A stretch of DNA of 63,307 bases from JAABRU01 sp050180235 (lineage in GTDB: Bacteria; Desulfobacterota; Desulfobacteria; Desulfobacterales; Desulfococcaceae), in contig JBFXEJ010000021.1 of NCBI GenBank assembly GCA_050180235.1, positions 1 through 63,307 on the forward strand, read 5' to 3'. Below the pieces are notes generated by a model. That model was not told the DNA's origin, did not search any database, and saw only the letters and a program-made list of their open reading frames with translations. Positions 14,986 to 24,325 of the stretch are shown here, piece after piece. How positions within the stretch are numbered: position 1 is the first letter of the stretch; each line of letters begins with the position of its first letter. The position numbers and the translations under genes were made by a program.

Positions 14986-17900
14986 ATGTTGAATCTGATC
15001 AAACTGGAAAACAGAATTGTTCTGGACGGCGCGGCTGTGGGGGAGGCTCTGGAGCATGCTGCCGACCATGAGGCAAATATTCATACAGAGAATGTCCAGA
15101 CTCAGGATTATAATGCGGAAAGTTATGATGTATCTGCTGCTGCCGCTCTTCTGAACGATGCAGATGCGCATGCCCAATCCCTGGATATTGTCCTTGTTTC
15201 CGACAGCCTCCCTGATTATCAGAAACTGGCAGATGCGGCTGCTCCGGGAACAAAGGTGATTGTGTATGATGCAGACAGTGAATCCGCGGAGGATGTGATT
15301 GGCCGGGTTGCGGCTCTTTCGGAAAGCGAGGGGATGGAGATAAATTCCCTTACCATTCTCTCCCACGGGGGCGCAGGTTATTTTGAACTTGGAAATGAGG
15401 CCGTCAAAGCTGAAAATCTGAGCAGTTTTTCAGATGCCTGGGCAGCTCTTGATGCAGCCATGAAAGATGACGGTCATATCTATATTTATGGATGCGGCAT
15501 GGCAAACGGGGAGGGACTGTCTCTGCTCGACGATCTGGCCGAGGCCACGCATACCCGTGTGTTTGCCTCGGATGACGTGACCGGTCACAGCGGAGACTGG
15601 GATTTGGAGGCAGCCTCGGAAAATGCCGGTGATGAAAATCCCGCTCCGCCGATCAATTTTGACATGCTTGCGGATTATGAAGGGGATCTGACCAAAATAG
15701 CAGTTCCCACCGCCATCACTTCAACGGAAGATCAGCCGGGACTGTTCGGTATATACATTTATGGAACGGGAGAGGATGCAGACAGCCGGGATGCAGACAG
15801 TGTTACACGCACCGGAACCCTTCCTTCCATTCTGACAAATGCCACTGTCAGGTATGACGGATGGATAACGAATCAGCCCATTACCATTGAAGGCGTGACC
15901 GTTACGGAGTATCACAGATGGTCTGTGACTTATACGCCAGATGAAGATGCCTTTACAAATGACGGAACATACGGCAGTGCCATACTGAATTTTAAAATTG
16001 CAGAGGAGAACCAGACATACAGCACTGATGTTACCATTCTTCCGGTAAATGATCCGCCTGATTTTGAATACAGCGATGAGGATGACAGGGTCAGTATTGA
16101 TGACGGAACTGTCACAGTTACGGTGGACGAGGACAGCGGCAACAACGGGCTGATTACAATTGACAATTTTGCCACAGATATTATCGCCGGGCCGGACAAT
16201 GAATCCAGCCAGAAGGTGAAATTCATTGTTCAGGGTGTTACAGTTGAAATTGATGGTGTTGAGGTGGACAGCAGTGAACTGTTTGATGTACTGCCTTCCA
16301 TCAGCCCTTTGGCTTATACAAGTTTGAGCGGCGCGAACGGAGACCTTACCTTTACCCTGAAGGATAACGCCTATGGCACAGCAGTGGTCTCTGTCCTGGT
16401 GCAGGATGACGGAGGCACACTGTATGGCGGAGATGACACCAGTGCGGTAAAAACCTTTGTTATCAATGTTAAACCGGTCAATGACAATCCGAATGTACCG
16501 GAAATCAATGAAGACTGGCATATTTATGAAGACAACGGGGATCCGGACAACAGTTATGCTCCCACACCTGAAGCCGGGGTGGAAGGTTTCCGGGTGGATG
16601 AATTCATTGAATCCGTAACAGACCCGGATGTGGACGGAGAAATTCCCATTGCCATTGCCATTACCGACATCAGCAGTGATATGGACGGAGACGGGGATTC
16701 AGATGGAAAATGGCAGTTTCAGATGGCCGGATCTGATGACTGGACGACCATTGAGGAAAGCAGCCTGAGCGGAGACAAGGCCCTGCTTCTGACGGCTGAT
16801 GACAAAATCAGATTTATTCCCAATACAGATTTCAACTCGGAAGAACCAAGCAGCGCAGCAGAGCCTTTTCTTACTGTCAAGTCATGGGATCAGACAGGAA
16901 ACAGTGACGGCAAAGAGGGAACCTATTACAGTATTGCCAGCACAGACACTGCCTTCAGCAAGGACGGTGTGGATGTGCCTTTGGAAGTGAGAGCTGTCAA
17001 TGATGCCCCGGAACTGTGGAAAGACGATGCCCTGATGCCGGATACAGACGGCCCCTACAAAGCCAATAACGGAACAGTTGTCATCACAGATATATCTGTA
17101 AAAGATGCGGATATTGCACGGGGTGAAGGGGATAAACGCGTACAGGTGACACTGGATGCGGAACTGGAAAACGGAACGATTTCACTGGGCAGCACAGCCG
17201 GACTTACGTTTGTAACAGGTGACGGCACAAATGACAACAAAATGGTATTTACCGGCCTGCTTTCCAATGTGAATGCAGCCATCAGTTCCCTGACCTATAA
17301 ATATAATGGAACAGTGACCGCCCCCATTACCACGGATACGGTGACAGTTGAAGTGAGTGACTTGGGGAATTACGGTGTTCCAAGCGCCAAAACCGATACT
17401 GCTCTTATCAAAATTGATCTGAATCAGGGCCCCGGAGTCGGTGAAGTGGATGAAGTTTTCATTGAAGGCTGCAATGCTGTTCCTGTGACTGATGGAACTA
17501 TTCATGATGCCGAAGGTGATGAAATCCGTTCTGTCACCATCAGTTTCAAAGACAGCACATTTATAGCAGGTCAGGATGTTCTGCACTACAGCACGGCAGC
17601 CGCGGGCAATATTCTGGCAAATTACAACAGTCAGACCGGAACCCTTACGCTCACCGTCGCTGGCGGAGGCACTGCTTCGGAAAGTGATTTTCAGAAAGTG
17701 CTGAGCACTGTGACATATGAGAATACTTCTGACACTCCCAATACGGTGCAGCGCGAATTCAATATTGTTTCGGTGGATGAATACGGCAATACCGGAACAA
17801 CCGAATCTGTTATCAGTGTGGTTCCGGTAAATGATGCGCCCATAGCAGGTATGCCGGGTTCCATATCCACAATCTCAGACACATCAGTTGTGATCAGCAA

Positions 17901-19950
17901 TATCTCCCTGGGGGATGTGGATATGTCTCTGGGATTTGTCAATATTGTCATTCAGGCAGATCATGGAATCCTGTCCATCGGGCAGAGCGCCATTGACCTT
18001 ATTGTCAGCAACGGCGGAAGTGTAAGTAACAATGGAACCAAATCTGTAACAATAACCGCCAAACTCGCGGATGTGGCTCCGGGAGGCACGCTGACAGCTT
18101 TGACCTATACTCCGGAAGCCGGATACAGCGGAACGGATGGCATAAAATTTAAGATCAATGATCAGGGATATACAGGATTTTTCAGGGAAGGTGAAATCAT
18201 CTGTGAGCTTGCAGATGAGCTGAAACTGATACTGGACGAAAACGGACAGTTGCCGCCCGATCCCATTGAGACAGACGGCACGCCAAGCGATCCCAATGCC
18301 CAGGAAATTGAGAAGGAAATACCGGTTATCGTGATTCCGCCCAATACACCACCGGTCATTGATCTGGATCCGGATGGAGACGGCGGTGACGGGCCGGATG
18401 ATGGCCCTGAGCCGGGCAATCCGGGCGACAGCCCGAATTTTCATGTCGCGTATGTGGAAGGCTGCGATCTGCCAAACGGAGTAAAAATTGCTGACACAGA
18501 TGCAACCCTGATAGATGCGGATGAGGCGGATAAGATCGTATCCATGACAGTCACCATCACAAATGCAACTGCCTATGATTTGCTGAATGCGGATGTTTCC
18601 GGAACTTCCATAACAATGACATCTTACACATATGACTCAACGACCGGCAAAGTGAGTCTTCATTTTTCCGGTGCGGATAGCGATGCAAATTACCAGAAAG
18701 TTCTCCGGACGGTCACCTTTTCCAATACGTCCGAAAATCCGGTTATGACACCGCGCAATATTACGATTACAGCCGTTGATGATCACAATAATACAAGTTT
18801 GCCTGTAACTTCAACAGTGTATGTCATACAGGTCAACGATGCTCCTGAAATCACATTTCCCACTGTGGTTGGAACGACACAGGACACATCAGTGATTCTG
18901 AGCGGCATCAGTGTAAGTGACAAAGACATTGAACTGACCGGAGGAACAGTTCAGGTGATTGTCAGCAGTTCGGAAAACAGCATATTGGAAATTACCCATC
19001 TGAATTCCGTTGCAGCAATCAGCGGAAATGGAACAGGCAAACTTGTCATTGAAGGTTCATTGACAGATGTCAATGAGGCACTGAAAGATTTGAAATACAC
19101 TCCGTCTGCAGGTTTTACCGGAGATGACAAACTGACCATTGTGGCAAATGATATGGGTTATTCCGGTATCGGCAGGATTAACGGCATTGAAAGCACTAAC
19201 CCTGACACTGTCCCTAACACTGTCCCTGAATTTTGTACTGCAACCGACAGTATGACCATTGCAAAATTGCAGGAGCTGGCCAATGAATCCAACAATGAAG
19301 CGGGGTCAAAAAATGACAGCGGTATCCCGGACAGTCCCCATGCTCTGGAAGATCAGGAGACACTGATTATCCGGGTAGCCAAAAACGGGCCTCCGCCTGT
19401 GGAACCCCCGCCCCAGCCGCCCACACCGCCCGCGCAGCCGATTGTGACTCCCGGAGATGCGGAACTGGGCGGAATTCCGCTGGGTGCTGTCCGGCTTCCC
19501 GGAGCTTTTGGCCTGACTGAAGGGCCTGGAAGACCAAGCCTGAGCATCCGGGCGGGCGGTGAGGATTTCTTTGACTTCTGCTCTCTGGAGGAAGCCCTGA
19601 AAATCGGATGCCGTTTTGCCAATACCCGTGATCCCGAAGCCCAGTTCAGTGCGGTTTCCTGGGATTTTCTCACGGATCTGGGATGGACAGAACCTTATCT
19701 GGATGAGGAATTTGATCTTTACAGCCGTCTCTTCCTGCGTGAAAAAGGAGATCCGGGCTTAAATATTCCGGCAGGCGCATTTGAGATTGATCTGGGCGGA
19801 CAGCCCATACAGAAACCTCTGGTCTTCCAGCAGGGCGGAGGTGAAGATTTTAACTCCTACGGCCCCGGTGAACTGAAAAAGGCTTTCTTCTCCGGACGTG
19901 AAAATCTTGACAGAACCGGCAGAGGGCCTGAACCCAGAGCTGCGGGATAA
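14986..19950 (+). CDS. Giant DUF4347/cadherin-like repeat surface protein, probable cargo of the neighbouring export system
   Basis: 1654 residues, strongly acidic. The N-terminus has the LEPR-like motif KLENRIVLDGA (about residues 6-16), seen at the start of many giant secreted proteins, then a DUF4347 domain (about 66-225, with LTILSHGGAGYF and IYIYGCGMANGEG). A long array of beta-sandwich, cadherin-like repeats follows (about 235-1450), marked by recurring VNDAPE/VNDPPD junctions and Asp-rich calcium-type motifs. A Pro-rich segment (about 1465-1490) precedes a C-terminal domain ending near FSGRENLDRTG. There is no classic signal peptide or RTX nonapeptide array. The preceding TolC gene and the M50/HlyD genes downstream suggest it is exported to the surface as an adhesin. 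Confidence 0.85.
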   Translation: MLNLIKLENRIVLDGAAVGEALEHAADHEANIHTENVQTQDYNAESYDVSAAAALLNDADAHAQSLDIVLVSDSLPDYQKLADAAAPGTKVIVYDADSESAEDVIGRVAALSESEGMEINSLTILSHGGAGYFELGNEAVKAENLSSFSDAWAALDAAMKDDGHIYIYGCGMANGEGLSLLDDLAEATHTRVFASDDVTGHSGDWDLEAASENAGDENPAPPINFDMLADYEGDLTKIAVPTAITSTEDQPGLFGIYIYGTGEDADSRDADSVTRTGTLPSILTNATVRYDGWITNQPITIEGVTVTEYHRWSVTYTPDEDAFTNDGTYGSAILNFKIAEENQTYSTDVTILPVNDPPDFEYSDEDDRVSIDDGTVTVTVDEDSGNNGLITIDNFATDIIAGPDNESSQKVKFIVQGVTVEIDGVEVDSSELFDVLPSISPLAYTSLSGANGDLTFTLKDNAYGTAVVSVLVQDDGGTLYGGDDTSAVKTFVINVKPVNDNPNVPEINEDWHIYEDNGDPDNSYAPTPEAGVEGFRVDEFIESVTDPDVDGEIPIAIAITDISSDMDGDGDSDGKWQFQMAGSDDWTTIEESSLSGDKALLLTADDKIRFIPNTDFNSEEPSSAAEPFLTVKSWDQTGNSDGKEGTYYSIASTDTAFSKDGVDVPLEVRAVNDAPELWKDDALMPDTDGPYKANNGTVVITDISVKDADIARGEGDKRVQVTLDAELENGTISLGSTAGLTFVTGDGTNDNKMVFTGLLSNVNAAISSLTYKYNGTVTAPITTDTVTVEVSDLGNYGVPSAKTDTALIKIDLNQGPGVGEVDEVFIEGCNAVPVTDGTIHDAEGDEIRSVTISFKDSTFIAGQDVLHYSTAAAGNILANYNSQTGTLTLTVAGGGTASESDFQKVLSTVTYENTSDTPNTVQREFNIVSVDEYGNTGTTESVISVVPVNDAPIAGMPGSISTISDTSVVISNISLGDVDMSLGFVNIVIQADHGILSIGQSAIDLIVSNGGSVSNNGTKSVTITAKLADVAPGGTLTALTYTPEAGYSGTDGIKFKINDQGYTGFFREGEIICELADELKLILDENGQLPPDPIETDGTPSDPNAQEIEKEIPVIVIPPNTPPVIDLDPDGDGGDGPDDGPEPGNPGDSPNFHVAYVEGCDLPNGVKIADTDATLIDADEADKIVSMTVTITNATAYDLLNADVSGTSITMTSYTYDSTTGKVSLHFSGADSDANYQKVLRTVTFSNTSENPVMTPRNITITAVDDHNNTSLPVTSTVYVIQVNDAPEITFPTVVGTTQDTSVILSGISVSDKDIELTGGTVQVIVSSSENSILEITHLNSVAAISGNGTGKLVIEGSLTDVNEALKDLKYTPSAGFTGDDKLTIVANDMGYSGIGRINGIESTNPDTVPNTVPEFCTATDSMTIAKLQELANESNNEAGSKNDSGIPDSPHALEDQETLIIRVAKNGPPPVEPPPQPPTPPAQPIVTPGDAELGGIPLGAVRLPGAFGLTEGPGRPSLSIRAGGEDFFDFCSLEEALKIGCRFANTRDPEAQFSAVSWDFLTDLGWTEPYLDEEFDLYSRLFLREKGDPGLNIPAGAFEIDLGGQPIQKPLVFQQGGGEDFNSYGPGELKKAFFSGRENLDRTGRGPEPRAAG

Positions 19951-20029
19951 TTTCTTCAGGGGCAGATTAAGATTAAATTTCTGCCCCTCAGAAATTAACT
20001 ATGGATTTTAAGAAAATGTTTGTCCCAAA

Positions 20030-20060
20030 AACCATTAGGGTTTTGAAAACCCTAATGGTT
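20030..20060. repeat. Dispersed palindrome family C, copy 1
   Basis: AACCATTAGGGTTTT, a single G, then the exact reverse complement: a 15-bp palindrome. The preceding flank (CTATGGATTTTAAGAAAATG and TTTGTCC, about 20000-20025) is shared with the copy near 39.0 kb, so the element is longer than the palindrome. Related cores occur at 52742-52776 and 54112-54145. Confidence 0.75.
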
Positions 20061-20097
20061 CCAGGCGGAAAGTCCTTTTTTTAAAGAACGGTATAAA

Positions 20098-20132
20098 CAG
20101 TGCCTGAGCCTTTCAGGCACTGTTCGTTTTTT
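20098..20132 (+). terminator. Intrinsic terminator downstream of the giant surface protein gene
   Basis: CAGTGCCTGA (20098-20107), five-base loop, TCAGGCACTG (20113-20122), then TTCGTTTTTT. A perfect 10-bp stem with a T-run: a good rho-independent terminator ending the unit that includes the 1654-aa protein. An additional weaker inverted repeat AGGGGCAGA/TCTGCCCCT lies at 19958-19988 just after the stop. Confidence 0.8.
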
Positions 20133-20263
20133 GGAGAAATATCTGTCACAGAATGAAATTCAGGATATTGCCGCCTGCTCATCAGATCAAAAATTTCGTT
20201 TGCCTACTTATTCTGATACAGATCCTGACTGCCGTTTAACCAGGCGTTGCAGCGGACGGGCTT

Positions 20264-20415
20264 ATACTGATTCACCATTGACCTGATACAGTCTGCAGTT
20301 CCGCCCCGGAATGATCCGGAGGAGTGCAGAAATTAAGCGGAGCGGTTTTTTGCACACGCAAGCTGAACCCCGGAAAAACTGACAATATTGTATAAAATCA
20401 ATGGAGAATTGGTAT
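20264..20415. repeat. Dispersed inverted-repeat element family B, copy 1
   Basis: Left end ATACTGATTCACCATTGACC and right end, read in reverse, ATACCAATTCTCCATTGATT are homologous over about 45 bases, defining a 152-bp element. The interior contains GGAGTGCAGAAATTAAGCGG and TTTTTTGCACACGC, also found in the copies at 29.6 and 35.5 kb. No ORF. Confidence 0.7.
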
Positions 20416-20527
20416 TAAACCCTGCCCGCCACTGAACTTATTTTTGCCGGGGAAGCTTTGCGCCCCGGCAGCGGGCATATATTCTTTTCCCACAACCAAA
20501 TGATATTTTTATCAAAGGGAGGATGCC

Positions 20528-21175
20528 ATGCATTTAAAAACTTCGGAACTGCCGGTTATGGATCTTGGATTTGGCGGATACACCTGCAACTGGGGTACGC
20601 ATTTCTGCGGACTTTACGAATCCGAGGCGGAACGGAATGAAATTATGTTCGGTTATCTCGCACAGGGTCTCAGGGAAAAGGAGCTTATTGTATGCTGCCC
20701 CGGAGAGAAGCATTATGATCATGCCCCTGACAGCGTACATGCACTGTGTCCGGAAACCGCCCGTCCTGACCCGGATTCATTCAGACTTTTTCATTCCGGT
20801 GATCTGTACCACCCCCAGGGTTTCTTTTCCCCTTATGACATGCTGAAGGCCCATGATAATATCTGGGATGAAAATCTGCGCACCGGCGCGAGAAATGTGC
20901 GGGGAACTGCGGAGATGGACTGGGCTCTTGAGAAAATTCCGGGCGTGGAGCATCTCATGGCCTATGAATCACTTCTTAATACCTTTATCTGGGGCAAGTC
21001 ATGGATCAGTATCTGCCTCTATGATGTCAACCGTTTTCCCGGAGCTACGATCATGAAGGTGCTGCAGGTTCACCCTTTTGTCATAACAGGCGGAGGCATC
21101 TTCGAAAACCCCTATTTTATTCAGCCGGAGAAATGGCTTGCCAAATACGCGCCGGAATTTCTCAATGCTCTTTGA
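20528..21175 (+). CDS. MEDS (DcmR-type sensory) domain protein
   Basis: 215 residues forming a single MEDS domain (methanogen/methylotroph DcmR sensory domain): THFCGLYESEAERNEIMFGY near the N-terminus, LIVCCPGEKHYD, and AEMDWALEKIPGVEHLMAYE in the middle. MEDS domains are thought to sense small (hydrocarbon-derived) molecules and are usually linked to signalling outputs. Here the output is probably the hybrid kinase that starts 6 bp downstream. Start preceded by GGGAGGATGCC. The cysteines and histidines of the domain core are present; the ligand is unknown. Confidence 0.85.
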   Translation: MHLKTSELPVMDLGFGGYTCNWGTHFCGLYESEAERNEIMFGYLAQGLREKELIVCCPGEKHYDHAPDSVHALCPETARPDPDSFRLFHSGDLYHPQGFFSPYDMLKAHDNIWDENLRTGARNVRGTAEMDWALEKIPGVEHLMAYESLLNTFIWGKSWISICLYDVNRFPGATIMKVLQVHPFVITGGGIFENPYFIQPEKWLAKYAPEFLNAL

Positions 21176-21181
21176 GATTTC

Positions 21182-24100
21182 ATGATGAAGCTGTCCCATG
21201 AAGTACTGCTGGCTCTTGCATACGTATCGCAAATATCCGATCCTGATTCGGTAAGATCACGGTTTATTGAATCACTGAACGGGCTTGATGAGGGCTTTGC
21301 CTTTGAATTTGCTGATCGGCTGCCGGACGGGATTCCGGAATGCCGCATTATGCCCATTGCAACGCTTCGTTCGTCCTTCGGATATGCCGTAATCGCGGAA
21401 AGCCCGGAAATATCAGAGACCGGGCTGGCTGTTTTCAGAAGTGCGTTCAAATTCCTGGCTGTCATTCTTGAAAACAGGATGCAGGCGCGCACACTGGAAT
21501 CCAAAAACCGGTCACTGCTGAAGGAAATAAAAACAGAGAAATCACTGGTGCGCACCGTGCTTGATACGCTGCCTGTGGGTGTCTGGGTTGCGGATGGGAA
21601 TGGCAGGATTCTCATGGGAAATGCCGCGAATGAAAAAATCTGGGCAGGTCCCTCTTATATCGGCAAAGCCCGGTGGTCCGGCACAGGCAAAAATATTGAA
21701 CCCGATGATTGGGGAATAAGCCGGGCTATCAGGGCGGGCGAGACTGTTACCGACCAGGAGATCTATATAGAGTGCTGCGATGGCAAGCATAAGACTATCC
21801 TTCATTCGGCAGCTCCACTTTTAAATGACGAACAGTGCGTTATCGGCGCGGTCGGCATAAATCAGAACATAACCGAGCGTAAGCAGGCAGAAAATGCTCT
21901 GCACGAAAGCGAGCGGATTCTGAAGGCCACCCAGCGCCTGGCCAAAACCGGCGGGTGGGAATGGGATGTGGTCATGCAGACCATTAAATGGACAGACGAG
22001 ACCTATCGCATCCACGATTTAGATCCCGCGCAGTTCGGGCCAGGGTCTTCAGCGCATATTGATAAAAGCAGGGACTGTTACGCACCTGAGGATCAGAGCG
22101 TTATTATGGAGGCCTTCCGGCGCTGCATTGAACAGGGTGAACCTTATGATCTGGAGTTTCCCTTCACAACAGCCAAAGGCCGAAAGCTCTGGATTCGCAC
22201 CACAGCAGAAGCTGTGCGCGCGGACGGACGTGTTGTCAGAGTCGCGGGCAACATCATGGACATCACCGAGCGCAGGCACGCGGAAGAAAAAGTGATACAA
22301 AGCAGGGATCTGCTCGCCAACCTCGCGCGAATGGTACCCGGTGTTATTTATCAATACCGGTTATATCCGGACGGGCGTTCCGCATTTCCATACGCCAGCC
22401 CCGGTATAATTGACATCTATGAAGTGACTCCTGAGGAAGCCCGGGAAGATGCCACACCTGTATATGACCGGCTGCATCCGGACGACCGCGACCGTGTTGT
22501 TGAAGCCATTATGGAGTCAGGCCGCACCCTGCAAACCTTTTATTGTGAATTAAGAGTCGTACTGCCCCGGCAGGGACTGCGCTGGCTCTGGTCCCAGGCA
22601 CACCCGGAGCGGCTGGCTGATGGAAGCACCCTGTGGCATGGCATCATCTCGGACATCACTGAACGTGTGCAGGCCCAGGACGCTCTGCGCGAAAAAGAGG
22701 AATTCCAGAGAACTTTGATTGCGGCATCACCTCTGGCCATTATCAGTTATACAGCGGATGGGAGCGTGCTAAGCTGGAGCACAGCCGCAGAACGTATCTT
22801 TGGCTGGCAGGAAAAAGAGGTGCTGGGAAGGTTCATTCCCATTGTTCCAAAAGATCAGTATGACGGATTTGCCAATTTGCGAAAATCTGTAACTGAAGGC
22901 GGAACTTTTTCTCAGATTGAGCTGACACAGCAGTGCAGGGACGGTTCGCTGATCGGGGTCAGCCTTTCAATGTCGCCCATCCGCGACAAAGAAAACCGGG
23001 TTTCCGCCATAATGGCTGTTCTTGAGGATATTACAGATCGCAGGAAAGCTGAGGAAGAAAAAAACAAACTCCAGGCACAACTGATCCAGGCACAGAAGAT
23101 GGAGTCCGTGGGGAGGCTGGCAGGTGGAGTGGCCCATGATTACAACAACATGCTCAGTGTGATTCTCGGATATACGGAGATGGCTCTGGAAAAGCTGACT
23201 CCGGAAGACAGGCTTCGCCCTGATCTTGAAGAGATAAAGGCAGCAGCCAGGCGATCCGCTGATATTACACGGCAACTGCTGGCCTTTTCCCGGCAGCAGA
23301 CCATTGCTCCCAGAGTGCTCAGCCTGAATGAAACCGTGGAGAGTATGCTCAGGATGCTGCGGCGTCTGATAGGCGAGAATATTGACCTTTCCTGGTATCC
23401 GGGCGCGTGTTTGTGGCCGGTTTACATGGATCCAATCCAGCTCGATCAGATTCTGGTCAATCTGTGCGTGAATGCGCGTGATGCAATCAGCGATGTGGGT
23501 AAAATTTCCATTGAGACAGGCATAAAAACCTTTGACCAGGCCTATTGCGCGGATCATGCTGATTTTATGCCCGGTGATTTTGTTCTGCTTTCCGTAAGTG
23601 ATGATGGCTGCGGAATGGACAGGGCAACCCTGGATAAAATTTTTGAGCCCTTTTTCACAACAAAGGAAATTGGCAGGGGAACAGGACTGGGGCTGGCCAC
23701 AGTTTACGGGATCGTCAGACAGAACAGCGGGTTTATCAATGTGTACAGCGAGCCCGGCCAGGGCACGATCTTCAGGATATACCTGCCCCGGCATAAAGCC
23801 GCAGCAGAACAGGTGCAAAAGAAAGATTCTGCGGCTCCTGCCGACGCTCTGGGAAGCGAAACCATACTGCTTGTGGAGGACGAGCACACGATCCTGAAAA
23901 TGACAGCAATGATGACAGAACGGCTTGGCTACAAAGTGCTGACAGCAGGCACTCCGGATGAGGCCATAGGTCTGGCCGGAGGACATTCAGGACGGATTAA
24001 TCTGCTCATAACCGACGTGGTCATGCCTGATATGAACGGCAGGGATCTGTCAGAGCGGATAAAATCCATCTCCCCCGGCATTAAGGTTTTGTTCATGTCC

Positions 24101-24226
24101 GGTTACACAGCCAATGTGATTGCGCATCGGGGAATACTGGACAAAACTGTGAACTTTATCCATAAACCATTTTCAAAACAGGATCTTGCTGCCAAAATCC
24201 GGGATGTGCTGGACAAAACAGAATAG
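21182..24226 (+). CDS. Hybrid sensor histidine kinase with four PAS domains and C-terminal receiver
   Basis: 1014 residues, no clear membrane helix, so probably cytoplasmic. N-terminal GAF-like segment (about 1-100), PAS domains at about 115-230, 245-360, 380-495 and 510-625, HisKA with phospho-His in GGVAHDYNNM (about 652), HATPase with NLCVNARDAI, DDGCGMD and GTGLGLATVYGI boxes, and a receiver domain (about 890-1010) with Asp in LLITDVVMPDMNG (about 944). It follows the MEDS gene by 6 bp; together they form a sensory pair lying between the surface protein and its presumed export genes, so they may control that locus. No separate DNA-binding regulator is nearby. Confidence 0.92.
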   Translation: MMKLSHEVLLALAYVSQISDPDSVRSRFIESLNGLDEGFAFEFADRLPDGIPECRIMPIATLRSSFGYAVIAESPEISETGLAVFRSAFKFLAVILENRMQARTLESKNRSLLKEIKTEKSLVRTVLDTLPVGVWVADGNGRILMGNAANEKIWAGPSYIGKARWSGTGKNIEPDDWGISRAIRAGETVTDQEIYIECCDGKHKTILHSAAPLLNDEQCVIGAVGINQNITERKQAENALHESERILKATQRLAKTGGWEWDVVMQTIKWTDETYRIHDLDPAQFGPGSSAHIDKSRDCYAPEDQSVIMEAFRRCIEQGEPYDLEFPFTTAKGRKLWIRTTAEAVRADGRVVRVAGNIMDITERRHAEEKVIQSRDLLANLARMVPGVIYQYRLYPDGRSAFPYASPGIIDIYEVTPEEAREDATPVYDRLHPDDRDRVVEAIMESGRTLQTFYCELRVVLPRQGLRWLWSQAHPERLADGSTLWHGIISDITERVQAQDALREKEEFQRTLIAASPLAIISYTADGSVLSWSTAAERIFGWQEKEVLGRFIPIVPKDQYDGFANLRKSVTEGGTFSQIELTQQCRDGSLIGVSLSMSPIRDKENRVSAIMAVLEDITDRRKAEEEKNKLQAQLIQAQKMESVGRLAGGVAHDYNNMLSVILGYTEMALEKLTPEDRLRPDLEEIKAAARRSADITRQLLAFSRQQTIAPRVLSLNETVESMLRMLRRLIGENIDLSWYPGACLWPVYMDPIQLDQILVNLCVNARDAISDVGKISIETGIKTFDQAYCADHADFMPGDFVLLSVSDDGCGMDRATLDKIFEPFFTTKEIGRGTGLGLATVYGIVRQNSGFINVYSEPGQGTIFRIYLPRHKAAAEQVQKKDSAAPADALGSETILLVEDEHTILKMTAMMTERLGYKVLTAGTPDEAIGLAGGHSGRINLLITDVVMPDMNGRDLSERIKSISPGIKVLFMSGYTANVIAHRGILDKTVNFIHKPFSKQDLAAKIRDVLDKTE

Positions 24227-24325
24227 ATGACTCAGCCTTTTAAAAAACCGGCCGATTGCTGTATCCGCTGTCATTCCGGACTAAGTCTGAATCCATAATG
24301 TTATCAAAAAAACAGCAAAGGATTT

